From: Streptomyces californicus
GTDB lineage: Bacteria > Actinomycetota > Actinomycetes > Streptomycetales > Streptomycetaceae
Assembly (NCBI RefSeq): GCF_000717645.1
Contig: NZ_JNZZ01000001.1
Span: forward strand, 124,001 to 188,000
Direction: 5' to 3'
Length of the DNA: 64,000 nt
The translations under genes were made by a program, and so were the position numbers. Of the stretch, positions 41,120 to 49,446 are shown in pieces. Within the stretch, counting starts at the first letter, position 1, and each line of letters opens with the position of its first letter. The notes under the pieces are model-generated. The model searched no databases and was not told the DNA's origin. It saw only the letters and a program-made list of their open reading frames with translations.

Positions 41120-42904
41120 TCAGGTGGTCGTCAGCGGGCGGATCGCGGTCGGGGCGTGGGACGCCTCCGTGGCCAGGTCCTCGAACTCGTTCACCGACGC
41201 GATGTCGCTCCCGCTCATCGCGATGTTCGTGACCCGCTCCAGGATCGCCTCCACCACCACCGGCACCCGGAACTCCGCCGCCAGCTTCTTGGCCTCCTCG
41301 AAGGCCGGGAGAAGCTGGTCCGGTTCGGTGACCCGGATCGCCTTGCAGCCGAGGCCCTCGACGACCTTGACGTGGTCGACGCCGTAGACGCCCAGCTCCG
41401 GGGAGTTGAGGTTCTCGAACTCCAGGTTGACCTGGAAGTCGATGTCGAAGTTGCGCTGCGCCTGGCGGATGAGGCCGAGGTAGGAGTTGTTGACCAGCAC
41501 GTGGACGTACGGGATGCGGTGCTGCGCGCCGACGGCCAGCTCCTCCAGCATGAACTGGAAGTCGTAGTCGCCGGAGAGGGCCACGACCGTGCCCTCCGGG
41601 TCCGCCGTGGCGACGCCCAGGGCGGCCGGGATCGTCCAGCCGAGCGGGCCCGCCTGGCCGCAGTTGATCCAGTGGCGGGGCTTGTACACGTGCAGCATCT
41701 GCGCGCCCGCGATCTGGGAGAGTCCGATCGTGGTGACGTAACGGGTCTCCGGGCCGAACGCCCGGTTCATCTCCTCGTACACACGCTGCGGCTTGAGCGG
41801 CACGTTGTCGAAATGCGTCCTGCGCTGGAGGGTCGCCCTGCGCTCCTGCGTGGAGGCGGCCCAGGCCGAGCGGTCCTTCAGCCCGCCCGCGGCCTTCAGC
41901 TCGCGCGCCACCTCGACGAAGAGCTCCAGCGCGGCCTTGGCGTCGGAGGCGATGCCGAGGTCCGGGGCGAAGATCTTGCCGAGCTGGGTGGGCTCGATGT
42001 CGACGTGGACGAAGGTGCGGCCCTGGGTGTAGACGTCCAGCTTGCCGGTGTGGCGGTTGGCCCAGCGGTTGCCGATGCCGAGGACGAAGTCGGACTCCAG
42101 GAAGTTCGCGTTGCCGTAGCGGTGCGAGGTTTGGAGACCCACCATGCCGGCGTTCAGCTCGTGGTCGTCGGGGAGGATGCCCCAGCCCATGAGGGTCGGA
42201 ACGACCGGGACGCCGGTCAGCTCGGCGAACTCGACGAGCAGTTCGGAGGCGTCGGCGTTGATGATGCCGCCGCCCGCGACGAGGAGCGGGCGCTCGGAGG
42301 CGTTCAGCATCGCCACGGCCCGCTCGATCTGCTTGCGGGAGGCGGCGGGCTTGTGCACCGGGATGGGCTCGTACAGCTCGGGGTCGAACTCGATCTCGGT
42401 GAGCTGCACGTCGATCGGCAGGTCGATGAGGACCGGGCCGGGGCGGCCGGTGCGCATCAGGTGGAACGCCTGCTGGAAGACGCCGGGCACCTGCGCGGCC
42501 TCCAGGACGGTGGTCGCCGCCTTGGTGACCGGCTTGGCGATCGAGGCGATGTCGACGGCCTGGAAGTCCTCCTTGTGCAGGACGGCGGTCGGCGCCTGGC
42601 CGGTGATGCAGAGGATCGGGACGGAGTCGGCGATGGCGGAGTACAGGCCGGTGATCATGTCGGTGCCGGCCGGGCCGGACGTGCCGATGCAGACGCCGAT
42701 GTTGCCCGCCGCGGCCCGGGTGTACCCCTCGGCCATGTGGGAGGCGCCCTCGACGTGACGGGCCAGGGTGTGGTTGACCCCGCCGGATGCCTTGAGGGCC
42801 GCGTAGAAGGGGTTGATCGCCGCGCCCGGAACGCCGAACGCGTTGCTGACGCCTTCGCGCTTGAGGATCTCAACTGCCGCTCGGGCAGCGGTCATACGAG
42901 GCAT
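41120..42904 (-). CDS. gcl: Glyoxylate carboligase (tartronate-semialdehyde synthase)
   Basis: The 594-residue thiamine-diphosphate enzyme joins two glyoxylates into tartronate semialdehyde plus CO2. It has the three ThDP-enzyme domains. [11 protein letters not shown] carries V51 in place of the usual catalytic Glu, a hallmark of this family. [20 protein letters not shown] and [14 protein letters not shown] lie in the middle domain. The ThDP motif [33 protein letters not shown] is in the C-terminal domain. AGGAGC 6 bases before the ATG fixes the start. It is monocistronic, with its product used by glxR. Its promoter carries the paired TTCCG/CGGAA boxes. Confidence 0.97.
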   Translation of the reverse strand: MPRMTAARAAVEILKREGVSNAFGVPGAAINPFYAALKASGGVNHTLARHVEGASHMAEGYTRAAAGNIGVCIGTSGPAGTDMITGLYSAIADSVPILCITGQAPTAVLHKEDFQAVDIASIAKPVTKAATTVLEAAQVPGVFQQAFHLMRTGRPGPVLIDLPIDVQLTEIEFDPELYEPIPVHKPAASRKQIERAVAMLNASERPLLVAGGGIINADASELLVEFAELTGVPVVPTLMGWGILPDDHELNAGMVGLQTSHRYGNANFLESDFVLGIGNRWANRHTGKLDVYTQGRTFVHVDIEPTQLGKIFAPDLGIASDAKAALELFVEVARELKAAGGLKDRSAWAASTQERRATLQRRTHFDNVPLKPQRVYEEMNRAFGPETRYVTTIGLSQIAGAQMLHVYKPRHWINCGQAGPLGWTIPAALGVATADPEGTVVALSGDYDFQFMLEELAVGAQHRIPYVHVLVNNSYLGLIRQAQRNFDIDFQVNLEFENLNSPELGVYGVDHVKVVEGLGCKAIRVTEPDQLLPAFEEAKKLAAEFRVPVVVEAILERVTNIAMSGSDIASVNEFEDLATEASHAPTAIRPLTTT

Positions 42905-42963
42905 GGAAGCTCCTGCTCGGGATTGGTGGAGTCGGGCTCTGTCGCGCCACCTGAGAGCACCAA

Positions 42964-43030
42964 TTCCGCATTACGGAAACTCACTTCTGTTATACGGAAG
43001 CAATCTAGGACCTGGGAGATCCGTCGTCAA
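42964..43030 (-). promoter_or_regulatory. gcl promoter with two 15-bp operator boxes
   Basis: On the minus strand TTGACG (43025-43030) and TAGATT (43002-43007) are 17 bp apart. Downstream come TTCCGTATAACAGAA (42985-42999) and TTCCGTAATGCGGAA (42964-42978), centres 21 bp apart, in the same order and arms as at hyi. Both lie in the initially transcribed region, so the bound protein would block initiation or early elongation. Confidence 0.78.
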
Positions 43031-43186
43031 GGTCGTGGGCGGCTCTGGAAGCGGCCGAAAAGCGCCGTGCGTTCGGCGCGAACTCCCCCGTTCCCCTCCC
43101 CGGAGCTTCGCTCCTGGTGGACGATGGGGTGACGAGGGAGGCACGGAGCGCGGTCGGTCGCGGGTCCGTGCCGGAGGGAGACGAAC

Positions 43187-43897
43187 GTGGAGTCCGTGCC
43201 GGTCCGCTGCCCCGCCTGCGGCCGCGACCACGCCTACAGCACACCGGCCTACCCCTGCCCGTGCGGCGAGCCCACCGCCCCGCCGCTGCTGCGCGGGGCC
43301 CCGGCGGTCCGGGTCGCCCACCGCAGCTGGAACGACGTCTGGGTCACCGTGCGCTGCGCCTCCTGCGCCCGGGAGGACCAGTGGCCGCAGCCCGAGCTGT
43401 GCTGCCCGTGCGGGAGCGTCCTGCGCATCCCGGTACGCCCCGTGGCGACCGCGGCGGCGCGCGCCGAGCCGGTCCTTCCCGCCCACATCCCGCTGCCGCG
43501 CACCGCCGCCCACCCGCGCCCGGCGTTCCGGCCGGTGACGATCCGGACGGGCGACGACGCGGTGACCGCGGCCGGCCGCTACCTGACCTGGCTGGGGTAC
43601 CGCGACGTCGGCCGGCCCGGCGCGGGCCCCGCCTCCGGCATCGACCTGCGGGGCGACGGGGTCATCGCGCACGTGGACTCCCGCACTCGTCCGGCCGCCC
43701 TGCGCGCGGTCGAGACGCTCTGGCTCAACGCGCTGGGCGCCTCGGCGGCCGGGGTCTTCTTCTCCCTGGCGGGGTACGCGGAGGACGCGCGGGCCTGCGC
43801 GGACGGCGTCGGCCTCCCCCTCTTCGTCCTGGATCTCACCGGCACCCCGCAGCCGGTGAACGGGCCGGCCGACGAACTGGTGAGCACCGGCGCCTGA
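43187..43897 (+). CDS. Zinc-ribbon protein with a degenerate restriction-endonuclease-like domain
   Basis: The 236-residue protein's first 80 residues hold three or four CxxC/CxC knuckles (VRCPACGRDH, PCPCGEP, VRCASCARED, CCPCGS), likely one or two zinc ribbons. The C-terminal half (AGRYLTWLGYRDV...GIDLRGDGVIAHVDSRTRP...AGVFFSLAGYAEDARACADGVGLPLFVLDLTG) has the cadence of an Mrr-like nuclease fold. The acid-x-Lys pair expected after GIDL reads AHVD, so cleavage is doubtful. The role may be DNA binding. GTG 43187 has GGAGGGAG upstream. It is divergent from gcl. Confidence 0.65.
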   Translation: MESVPVRCPACGRDHAYSTPAYPCPCGEPTAPPLLRGAPAVRVAHRSWNDVWVTVRCASCAREDQWPQPELCCPCGSVLRIPVRPVATAAARAEPVLPAHIPLPRTAAHPRPAFRPVTIRTGDDAVTAAGRYLTWLGYRDVGRPGAGPASGIDLRGDGVIAHVDSRTRPAALRAVETLWLNALGASAAGVFFSLAGYAEDARACADGVGLPLFVLDLTGTPQPVNGPADELVSTGA

Positions 43898-44050
43898 CCG
43901 CCCCGCGCCGCGTGCGGCCCACCGGTCGCGCGTGGCGCCGTGCCGGTCACGCGCGGGGCCGACGTCGACGACGCGTACGGTTGTGGCGCCGGGAGCCGGA
44001 TTTCGGCCCCTCGCATACCGGCCGGGGCTCCGGCGCGGCACACTGAGTCC

Positions 44051-44710
44051 ATGCGTATCCGCTCCGCCAGACGCTCCGATCTCCCGCTGCTGCAGGACAT
44101 CGAGCGCGCCGCAGGGGAACCGTTCCGCGCCCTCGGCATGGCCTTCGTGGCCGACGACGATCCGCCCCCGCTCGACCTGCTGGAGGGCTACCGGCAGGCA
44201 GACCGCTGCTGGGTGGCCACCGACCCCCTCTCCCCCACCGGCGACCGGCCGCTCGGCTATGTGCTCGCCGACCCCGTCGACGACGCCCTGCACATCGAGC
44301 AGGTCTCGGTCCATCCCGCCGCCGCCCGCCGGGGCATCGGACGGGAGCTGATCGCCCATCTCGCCGGCGTGGCCGCGCGGTGCGGGATGACGGCGCTCAC
44401 CCTGACCACCTTCACCGACGTCCCGTGGAACGCCCCGTACTACGCCCGGATCGGCTTCCGGGTCCTGAGTGAGGAAGAACTCACCGACGGACTGCGGGCG
44501 ATCCGCGGCGAGGAGGCGCAGCACGGGCTCGACCGCTGGCCACGGGTCTGCATGCGCCGTGACCTGGCCTCCGTCCCCCCGCCGGAGGACCGGCCGGCCT
44601 CCGTTCCCCCGCCGAAGGACGCACGAACGGTCGCACAACCGCAGCTCTTTCCGGACACGTCGGAGACGTCCGGCGCTGCGGAGACGGTAGCTGTCGGTGG
44701 TGGCGCGTAA
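44051..44710 (+). CDS. GNAT-family acetyltransferase
   Basis: The 219-residue protein has a single GNAT fold. RIRSARRSDLPLLQDIERAAGEPFRAL is the first strand and helix. LHIEQVSVHPAAARRGIGRELIAHLAGVA holds strand 4 and the acetyl-CoA pyrophosphate loop (RRGIGRELI), and VPWNAPYYARIGFRVL is the C-terminal substrate lid. A Pro-rich, poorly conserved tail of about 50 residues follows. It transfers acetyl from acetyl-CoA to an amine; the target is unknown. The ATG follows closely on an AT-richer stretch. The gene for a 65-residue protein starts 9 bp after its stop. Confidence 0.87.
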   Translation: MRIRSARRSDLPLLQDIERAAGEPFRALGMAFVADDDPPPLDLLEGYRQADRCWVATDPLSPTGDRPLGYVLADPVDDALHIEQVSVHPAAARRGIGRELIAHLAGVAARCGMTALTLTTFTDVPWNAPYYARIGFRVLSEEELTDGLRAIRGEEAQHGLDRWPRVCMRRDLASVPPPEDRPASVPPPKDARTVAQPQLFPDTSETSGAAETVAVGGGA

Positions 44711-44719
44711 GCTGTGCGC

Positions 44720-44917
44720 ATGGCTTTACTCCCGGACAGCTCCTACCCCGCAGACCGCCCCGCGCCCGCAGCCGCCCAGGCCAACGAGGCGATCCGGGCG
44801 CTCGTCGACGCCACCGGAACCGACTGGTCCGAGGTGGAGGCGGCGACCTATGAGGTGCTCCTCGTCGAGTGGGCGGCCGCGACCCGGGGCGACCCCGACA
44901 TCATCGAAGCCGCCTGA
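44720..44917 (+). CDS. Tiny conserved-looking protein with a TTA codon
   Basis: The 65-residue protein begins MALLPDSSYPADRP and has an acidic helical C-terminal half (EAIRALVDATGTDWSEVEAATYEVLLVEWAAATR). No domain is recognised. The third codon (44726-44728) is TTA, read in Streptomyces only by the developmentally controlled bldA tRNA, so translation may be late or conditional. ATG 44720 is preferred over GTG 44714; TAAGCT lies just upstream, consistent with a leaderless message. Confidence 0.65.
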   Translation: MALLPDSSYPADRPAPAAAQANEAIRALVDATGTDWSEVEAATYEVLLVEWAAATRGDPDIIEAA

Positions 44918-45049
44918 CCCGGCGTCCGCACCCGCGCGGTGACCCCGTCGTGCACGGGGTCACCGCTTTTCCGTGCTCCGGACCGCGGCACGGCCGGGGC
45001 GTGTGTCGAAAGTGGCGCAGGCGGGAATTGTCGGACAGGCCCTGGCCCC

Positions 45050-46657
45050 TCACTCCGCGTACGTCTCGCGCAGCTCGATCTTGCGGACCTTTCCGCTGAC
45101 CGTCATCGGGAAGGCCGCGAGGACCCGGAGGCGGCGCGGGATCTTGTAGTGCGCCAGCCGCTCCCGGCAGAACGCGGTCACCTCCTCCAGGGTCGGCGGA
45201 TCGGCCGGGTCCCGGGGGATGACACAGGCCAGGATCTCCTCTCCGTACCGCTCGTCCGGCACCCCGACCACCTGGACGTCGGCGATCTTCGGGTGGCCGT
45301 AGAGGAACTCCTCGATCTCCCTCGGGTACACGTTCTCGCCGCCCCGGATGATCATGTCCTTGATCCGGCCGACCACCTGGACGTACCCGTCCTCGCGCAT
45401 CACGGCCAGGTCCCCCGTGTGCATCCACCGCCCCACGTCGACGACTTCGGCGGTGCGCTCGGGCTGGTCCCAGTAGCCGAGCATCACGCTGTAGCCACGG
45501 GTGCGCAGTTCACCGGCGCTGCCGCGCGGCAGCGTGACGCCGGTGACCGGGTCGACGACCTTGATCTCGATGTGCGGCAGCACACGGCCCACGGTGCCGG
45601 TGCGGCGCTCCTGGTCGTCGTCGCGGCGGGTCTGGGTGGAGACCGGCGAGGTTTCCGTCATCCCGTAGCAGATCGACACCTCGGCCATGTGCATCTCGGC
45701 GACGACCCGTTTCATCACCTCGGCCGGGCAGGGGGATCCGGCCATGATGCCGGTGCGCAGCGTGGAGAGGTCGTACGTCGCGAAGTCCGGCAGGTTCAGC
45801 TCGGCGATGAACATCGTCGGCACCCCGTAGAGCGAGGTGCAGCGCTCCTGCTGGACGGCGGCCAGCACGGCGGCGGGCTCGAAGGACGGCCCCGGGATCA
45901 CCACGCACGCGCCGTGCGAGGTGGCCGCGAGATTGCCCATCACCATGCCGAAGCAGTGGTAGAAGGGCACCGGGAGGCAGATCCGGTCCTCCTCCGTGTA
46001 GGCGATCGTCTCCCCCACGAAGTACCCGTTGTTGAGGATGTTGTGGTGGGAGAGGGTGGCGCCCTTGGGGAAGCCCGTGGTGCCCGAGGTGTACTGGATG
46101 TTGATCGGGTCGTCGCAGGACAGCTCCGCCTCGCGGGCGGCCAGTTGCTCCCGGGACACGGCGGGAGCGGCCGAGGTCAGCTCCTCCCAGGACGGGTCAC
46201 CGATGTAGTGGACGGCGCGCAGGGCGGGGCAGTCGGCGCGGACCTCCTCGACCAGGGCGCGGTAGTCGCTGGTGCGGTGGGCGAGGGAGGCGACCAGCAG
46301 GCGGACGCCCGCCTGGTTGAGGACGAACTCCACCTCGTGGGCGCGGTAGGCGGGGTTGATGGTGACCATAACGGCCCCGATCCGGGCCGTGGCGTACTGG
46401 ACGAGCACCCACTCGGGGCAGTTGACCGCCCAGATGCCGACCCGGTCGCCCTTCCCCACTCCGGACGCCATCAGGGCGCGGGCCAGCACGTCCACGTCGG
46501 CGCCGAACTCCGCGTACGTCCAGCGGCGGCCCGAGACGACGTCGACCAGGGCCTCGCGGTCGCCGTGCGCGGCGATCGCGCGGTCGAGGTCGCGGCCGAT
46601 GGTGTGGCCCAGCAGGGCGGTGTCGCCGGTGCCGTGCGCGTACGAGAGCGAGCTCAC
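45050..46657 (-). CDS. AMP-binding acyl-CoA synthetase (fatty-acid:CoA ligase)
   Basis: The 535-residue adenylate-forming enzyme activates a carboxylic acid as acyl-AMP and then acyl-CoA. Core motifs are intact: A3 YTSGTTGFPKGATLSH, A5 YGMTETSP, A7 YWDQPERTAE...WMHTGDL and A8 GRIKDMIIRGGENVYPREIE. The catalytic lysine of A10 is in MTVSGKVRKIELRE. The layout is that of medium- or long-chain fatty acyl-CoA synthetases. Its GTG start overlaps the stop of the preceding synthetase gene as GTGA, so both are made from one message. Confidence 0.93.
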   Translation of the reverse strand: MSSLSYAHGTGDTALLGHTIGRDLDRAIAAHGDREALVDVVSGRRWTYAEFGADVDVLARALMASGVGKGDRVGIWAVNCPEWVLVQYATARIGAVMVTINPAYRAHEVEFVLNQAGVRLLVASLAHRTSDYRALVEEVRADCPALRAVHYIGDPSWEELTSAAPAVSREQLAAREAELSCDDPINIQYTSGTTGFPKGATLSHHNILNNGYFVGETIAYTEEDRICLPVPFYHCFGMVMGNLAATSHGACVVIPGPSFEPAAVLAAVQQERCTSLYGVPTMFIAELNLPDFATYDLSTLRTGIMAGSPCPAEVMKRVVAEMHMAEVSICYGMTETSPVSTQTRRDDDQERRTGTVGRVLPHIEIKVVDPVTGVTLPRGSAGELRTRGYSVMLGYWDQPERTAEVVDVGRWMHTGDLAVMREDGYVQVVGRIKDMIIRGGENVYPREIEEFLYGHPKIADVQVVGVPDERYGEEILACVIPRDPADPPTLEEVTAFCRERLAHYKIPRRLRVLAAFPMTVSGKVRKIELRETYAE

Positions 46658-48330
46658 TTCAGGTCCCCCTCGTCGAACTCGACGCCGCCGCCGAGCGCCG
46701 TGCGTTCGCGGAGTTCGATGCGGCGGATCTTGCCCGACACGGTCTTGGGCAGCTCCGCGAACTCCAGTTTGCGCAGGCGCTTGTACGGGGCGAGGACCGC
46801 CCGGGAGTGGGCGAAGAGCACCTTGGCGGTGTCCGGGCCGGGCTCCCAGCCCTCCGCCAGCACGATGTACGCCTTCGGGACGGCGAGGCGGAGCGGGTCG
46901 GGGGCGGGCACGACGGCGGCCTCGGCGACCGCCTCGTGCTCCAGCAGGGCGCTCTCCAGCTCGAACGGCGAGATCTTGTAGTCGGACGCCTTGAACACGT
47001 CGTCGGCGCGGCCCACGTAGGTGATGTAGCCGTCCTCGTCGCGGGCGCCGATGTCCCCGGTGCGGTAGTAGCCGCCGGCCATCGCCTCCGCCGTGCGGTC
47101 CGGGTCGCCGTGGTAGCCGGTCATCAGCCCGACGGGGCGGTCGGCGAGGTCGAGGGAGATCTCGCCCTCCGACGCCCCGGGCTGCCCGGTGACCGGGTCG
47201 AGGAGTTCGACGGTGAAGCCGGGGCTCGGGCGGCCCATGGAGCCGGTCTTGAGGAGCTGGCCGGGGCTGTTGGCGACCTGGACGGCGGTCTCCGTCTGGC
47301 CGAAGCCGTCCCGGATCGTGACGCCCCACACCCGCCGGACCGTCTCGATGACCTCGGGGTTCAGCGGTTCGCCCGCCGCGACGACCTCGCGCGGCGGGAC
47401 CTTCAACTGGCTGAGGTCGGCCTGGATGAGCATGCGCCAGACGGTGGGCGGGGCGCAGAAGCTCGTGATGCCCGACCGGTCCATCTCGGCCATGAGACGG
47501 TTCGGGTCGAAACGCGTGTAGTTGAAGATGAAGACGGTGGCCTCGGCGGTCCAGGGGGCGAAGAGGTTGGACCAGGCGTGCTTGGCCCAGCCGGGCGAGG
47601 AGATGTTCAGGTGCACGTCGCCGGGCTGGAGGCCGATCCAGTACATCGTCGCCAAGTGGCCCACGGGGTACGACACATGGGTGTGCTCGACCAGCTTGGG
47701 GCTGGCGGTGGTGCCGGAGGTGAAGTAGAGCATCAGCGGCTCGTCGGCGTCGGTCTCCCGGGCGGGGGTGAACACCGCGGACGCCTCGGCCGCGCCGGCG
47801 TACGACCGCCAGCCCGCCACCTCATCGCCCACCGCGATCCGGGTGTAGCGGCCGGGGACCTCGTCGAACTTCGCCGTGTCCGCGTCCCGCACCAGCACAT
47901 GGCGGACCCGGCCGCGCTCCACCCGGTCGCGCAGGTCGGCGGGGCCGAGCAGCGGGGTGGCGGGGATGACGACGGCGCGCAGCTTCATCGCGGCGAGCGC
48001 GGTCTCCCACAGCTCGACCTGGTTGCCCAGCATCACGAGGATCCGGTCGCCCTCCCGAACTCCCTGCGCCTTCAGCCAGTTGGCGGCCCGCGCGGAGCGT
48101 TCGGACATCGCCGCGAAGGAGACCTCGGTGCGCCGGCCGTCCTCCTCCACGATGTGCAGGGCGGTGCGGTCGTTGCCCTCGGCGATGACGTCGAACCAGT
48201 CCAGCGCCCAGTTGAAGTGGTCCGCCCGGGGCCATCGGAAGCCGGCGTAGGCCCGCTCGTAGTCCTCGCGGTGCTCCAGCAGGAAGTCCCGGGCCTCCCG
48301 GAACGTCTCGGTCGCACTGGTTGCCGACAT
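46654..48330 (-). CDS. AMP-binding acyl-CoA synthetase (acetyl/medium-chain type)
   Basis: The 558-residue ligase is related to acetyl-CoA and medium-chain acyl-CoA synthetases. The N-terminal FRWPRADHFNWALDWFD motif is followed by A3 YFTSGTTASPKLVEHTH (where TTASP differs from the commoner TTGxP), A5 DGFGQTETA, A7 YRTGDIGARDEDGYITYVGRADD and A10 KTVSGKIRRIELRE with the catalytic lysine. It and the overlapping second ligase have different chain-length character and may serve successive substrates. Divergent promoters fit in the 44-bp gap to the GAF-LuxR gene, which contains the small palindrome ACCAACTGGT. Confidence 0.92.
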   Translation of the reverse strand: MSATSATETFREARDFLLEHREDYERAYAGFRWPRADHFNWALDWFDVIAEGNDRTALHIVEEDGRRTEVSFAAMSERSARAANWLKAQGVREGDRILVMLGNQVELWETALAAMKLRAVVIPATPLLGPADLRDRVERGRVRHVLVRDADTAKFDEVPGRYTRIAVGDEVAGWRSYAGAAEASAVFTPARETDADEPLMLYFTSGTTASPKLVEHTHVSYPVGHLATMYWIGLQPGDVHLNISSPGWAKHAWSNLFAPWTAEATVFIFNYTRFDPNRLMAEMDRSGITSFCAPPTVWRMLIQADLSQLKVPPREVVAAGEPLNPEVIETVRRVWGVTIRDGFGQTETAVQVANSPGQLLKTGSMGRPSPGFTVELLDPVTGQPGASEGEISLDLADRPVGLMTGYHGDPDRTAEAMAGGYYRTGDIGARDEDGYITYVGRADDVFKASDYKISPFELESALLEHEAVAEAAVVPAPDPLRLAVPKAYIVLAEGWEPGPDTAKVLFAHSRAVLAPYKRLRKLEFAELPKTVSGKIRRIELRERTALGGGVEFDEGDLK

Positions 48331-48374
48331 GTGCCCTCCTCATTACCAACTGGTCGCCTAACATCATGTAAACA

Positions 48375-49301
48375 GTGACCCAGGTCTCACCACCCCCGGA
48401 CGGGGGTGCCGGTCTCCCCGACCGGGGGGCGTGCGGGCCGGGGCGGAGGGACGTCGAAGTGCCGGGAGCGGTCGAGGCGGTGGAGATGCAGGCAGCGCTG
48501 TTGAGGCTGCGCCGCACCAGCGGGCTTCCCGTGGTGTTCGGCGGCCTCCTGTCGGACGCGCGTCACGCGCGGATCGCCGAGCTGAACGGGACGCAGACCA
48601 CCGCCCTGCGGGGTCTCGTCATCTCCGCCGGGAGCGGTCTCGGCGGCAAGGCCATCGCCCTGTCGCGGCCCTGCGCGGTGACGGACTACGCCTCCTCGCG
48701 CCACATCAGCCACGAGTACGACGCGGCGGTGGCGGCGGAGGGGCTGCGCTCGGTCGTCGCGGTCCCCGTCGTCGTGCGGCGCACGGTGCGGGGCGTGCTG
48801 TACGGGGCGATGCGCACCCCGGTCACGCTCGGCGACCGGACGTTCGACGCGGTGGTGGCGACGGCGCGGGACATCGAGCAGTCGCTCGCGGTACGGGACG
48901 AGGTGCGGCGGCTGCTGGCGGCGGGGCGGGAGCAGGTGAGCGACCCGGGTACGGTGCCCGGCGCCTGGGAGGACGTACGCGAGGCCCACCGCGAGCTGCG
49001 GGCGCTGGTGCCGAAGGTCCTCGACCCGGCGTTGCGCGACGAACTCCTGGAGGTGTGCGGCCGGTTGGCCTCGGCGTCGGGGGCCCGGGCCCCGGCGGCC
49101 CGTGACGTACGGCTCGCACCGCGCGAGGTGGACGTGGTGGCCTGCGTGGCGGCGGGCGCGACGAACGCGGCGGCGGCGGAGCGGCTGGGGCTGCGGCCGG
49201 AGACGGTGAAGGGGTATCTGCGGTCCGCGATGCGGAAGCTGGGCGCGCACACTCGGCTGGAGGCGGTGGTGGCGGCGCGGCGCGCGGGGCTGCTGCCCTG
49301 A
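48375..49301 (+). CDS. GAF-LuxR family transcription regulator
   Basis: The 308-residue protein has an N-terminal GAF-like sensory domain (about residues 40-175; LRRTSGLPVVFGG, LGGKAIALSRPCAVTDY, SVVAVPVVVRRTVRGVLYGAM). An alpha-helical linker follows, then a C-terminal LuxR helix-turn-helix (LAPREVDVVACVAAGATNAAAAERLGLRPETVKGYLRSAMRKLGAHTRLEAVV). GTG 48375 gives about 35 residues of unconserved leader; an internal ATG near MQAALLRLRR is an alternative start. It is divergent from the two acyl-CoA synthetases and probably controls them in response to an acyl compound. That is inferred from position. Confidence 0.85.
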   Translation: MTQVSPPPDGGAGLPDRGACGPGRRDVEVPGAVEAVEMQAALLRLRRTSGLPVVFGGLLSDARHARIAELNGTQTTALRGLVISAGSGLGGKAIALSRPCAVTDYASSRHISHEYDAAVAAEGLRSVVAVPVVVRRTVRGVLYGAMRTPVTLGDRTFDAVVATARDIEQSLAVRDEVRRLLAAGREQVSDPGTVPGAWEDVREAHRELRALVPKVLDPALRDELLEVCGRLASASGARAPAARDVRLAPREVDVVACVAAGATNAAAAERLGLRPETVKGYLRSAMRKLGAHTRLEAVVAARRAGLLP

Positions 49302-49359
49302 GCACGGCGCGCGGGGCCGCTGCTGCTCCGAGTGCGGCGCGCGGGGCCGCTGCCCTGAG
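49278..49359. repeat. Triplicated 3' end of the GAF-LuxR gene
   Basis: CGGCGCGCGGGGCYGCTGC-type sequence occurs at 49278 (in the last codons of the regulator), 49305 and 49335. A CTGAG/CCGAG word closes each copy. The spacing is 27 and 30 bp. The gene's stop codon falls inside copy 1. It appears to be a local tandem duplication. Confidence 0.6.
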
Positions 49360-49446
49360 CCTCTCGGCGCTTTCCCGGTCCGTCGGGGTCGCGCCCGGGG
49401 CCGTTCGCGGTCTCCCGGGGGCATTTCGGACCGCGCGGAGGCCCGT

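Noticed and set aside
41120..42904. Missing catalytic glutamate in gcl read as a defect.
   Set aside because: Val at this position is the normal state of glyoxylate carboligases.
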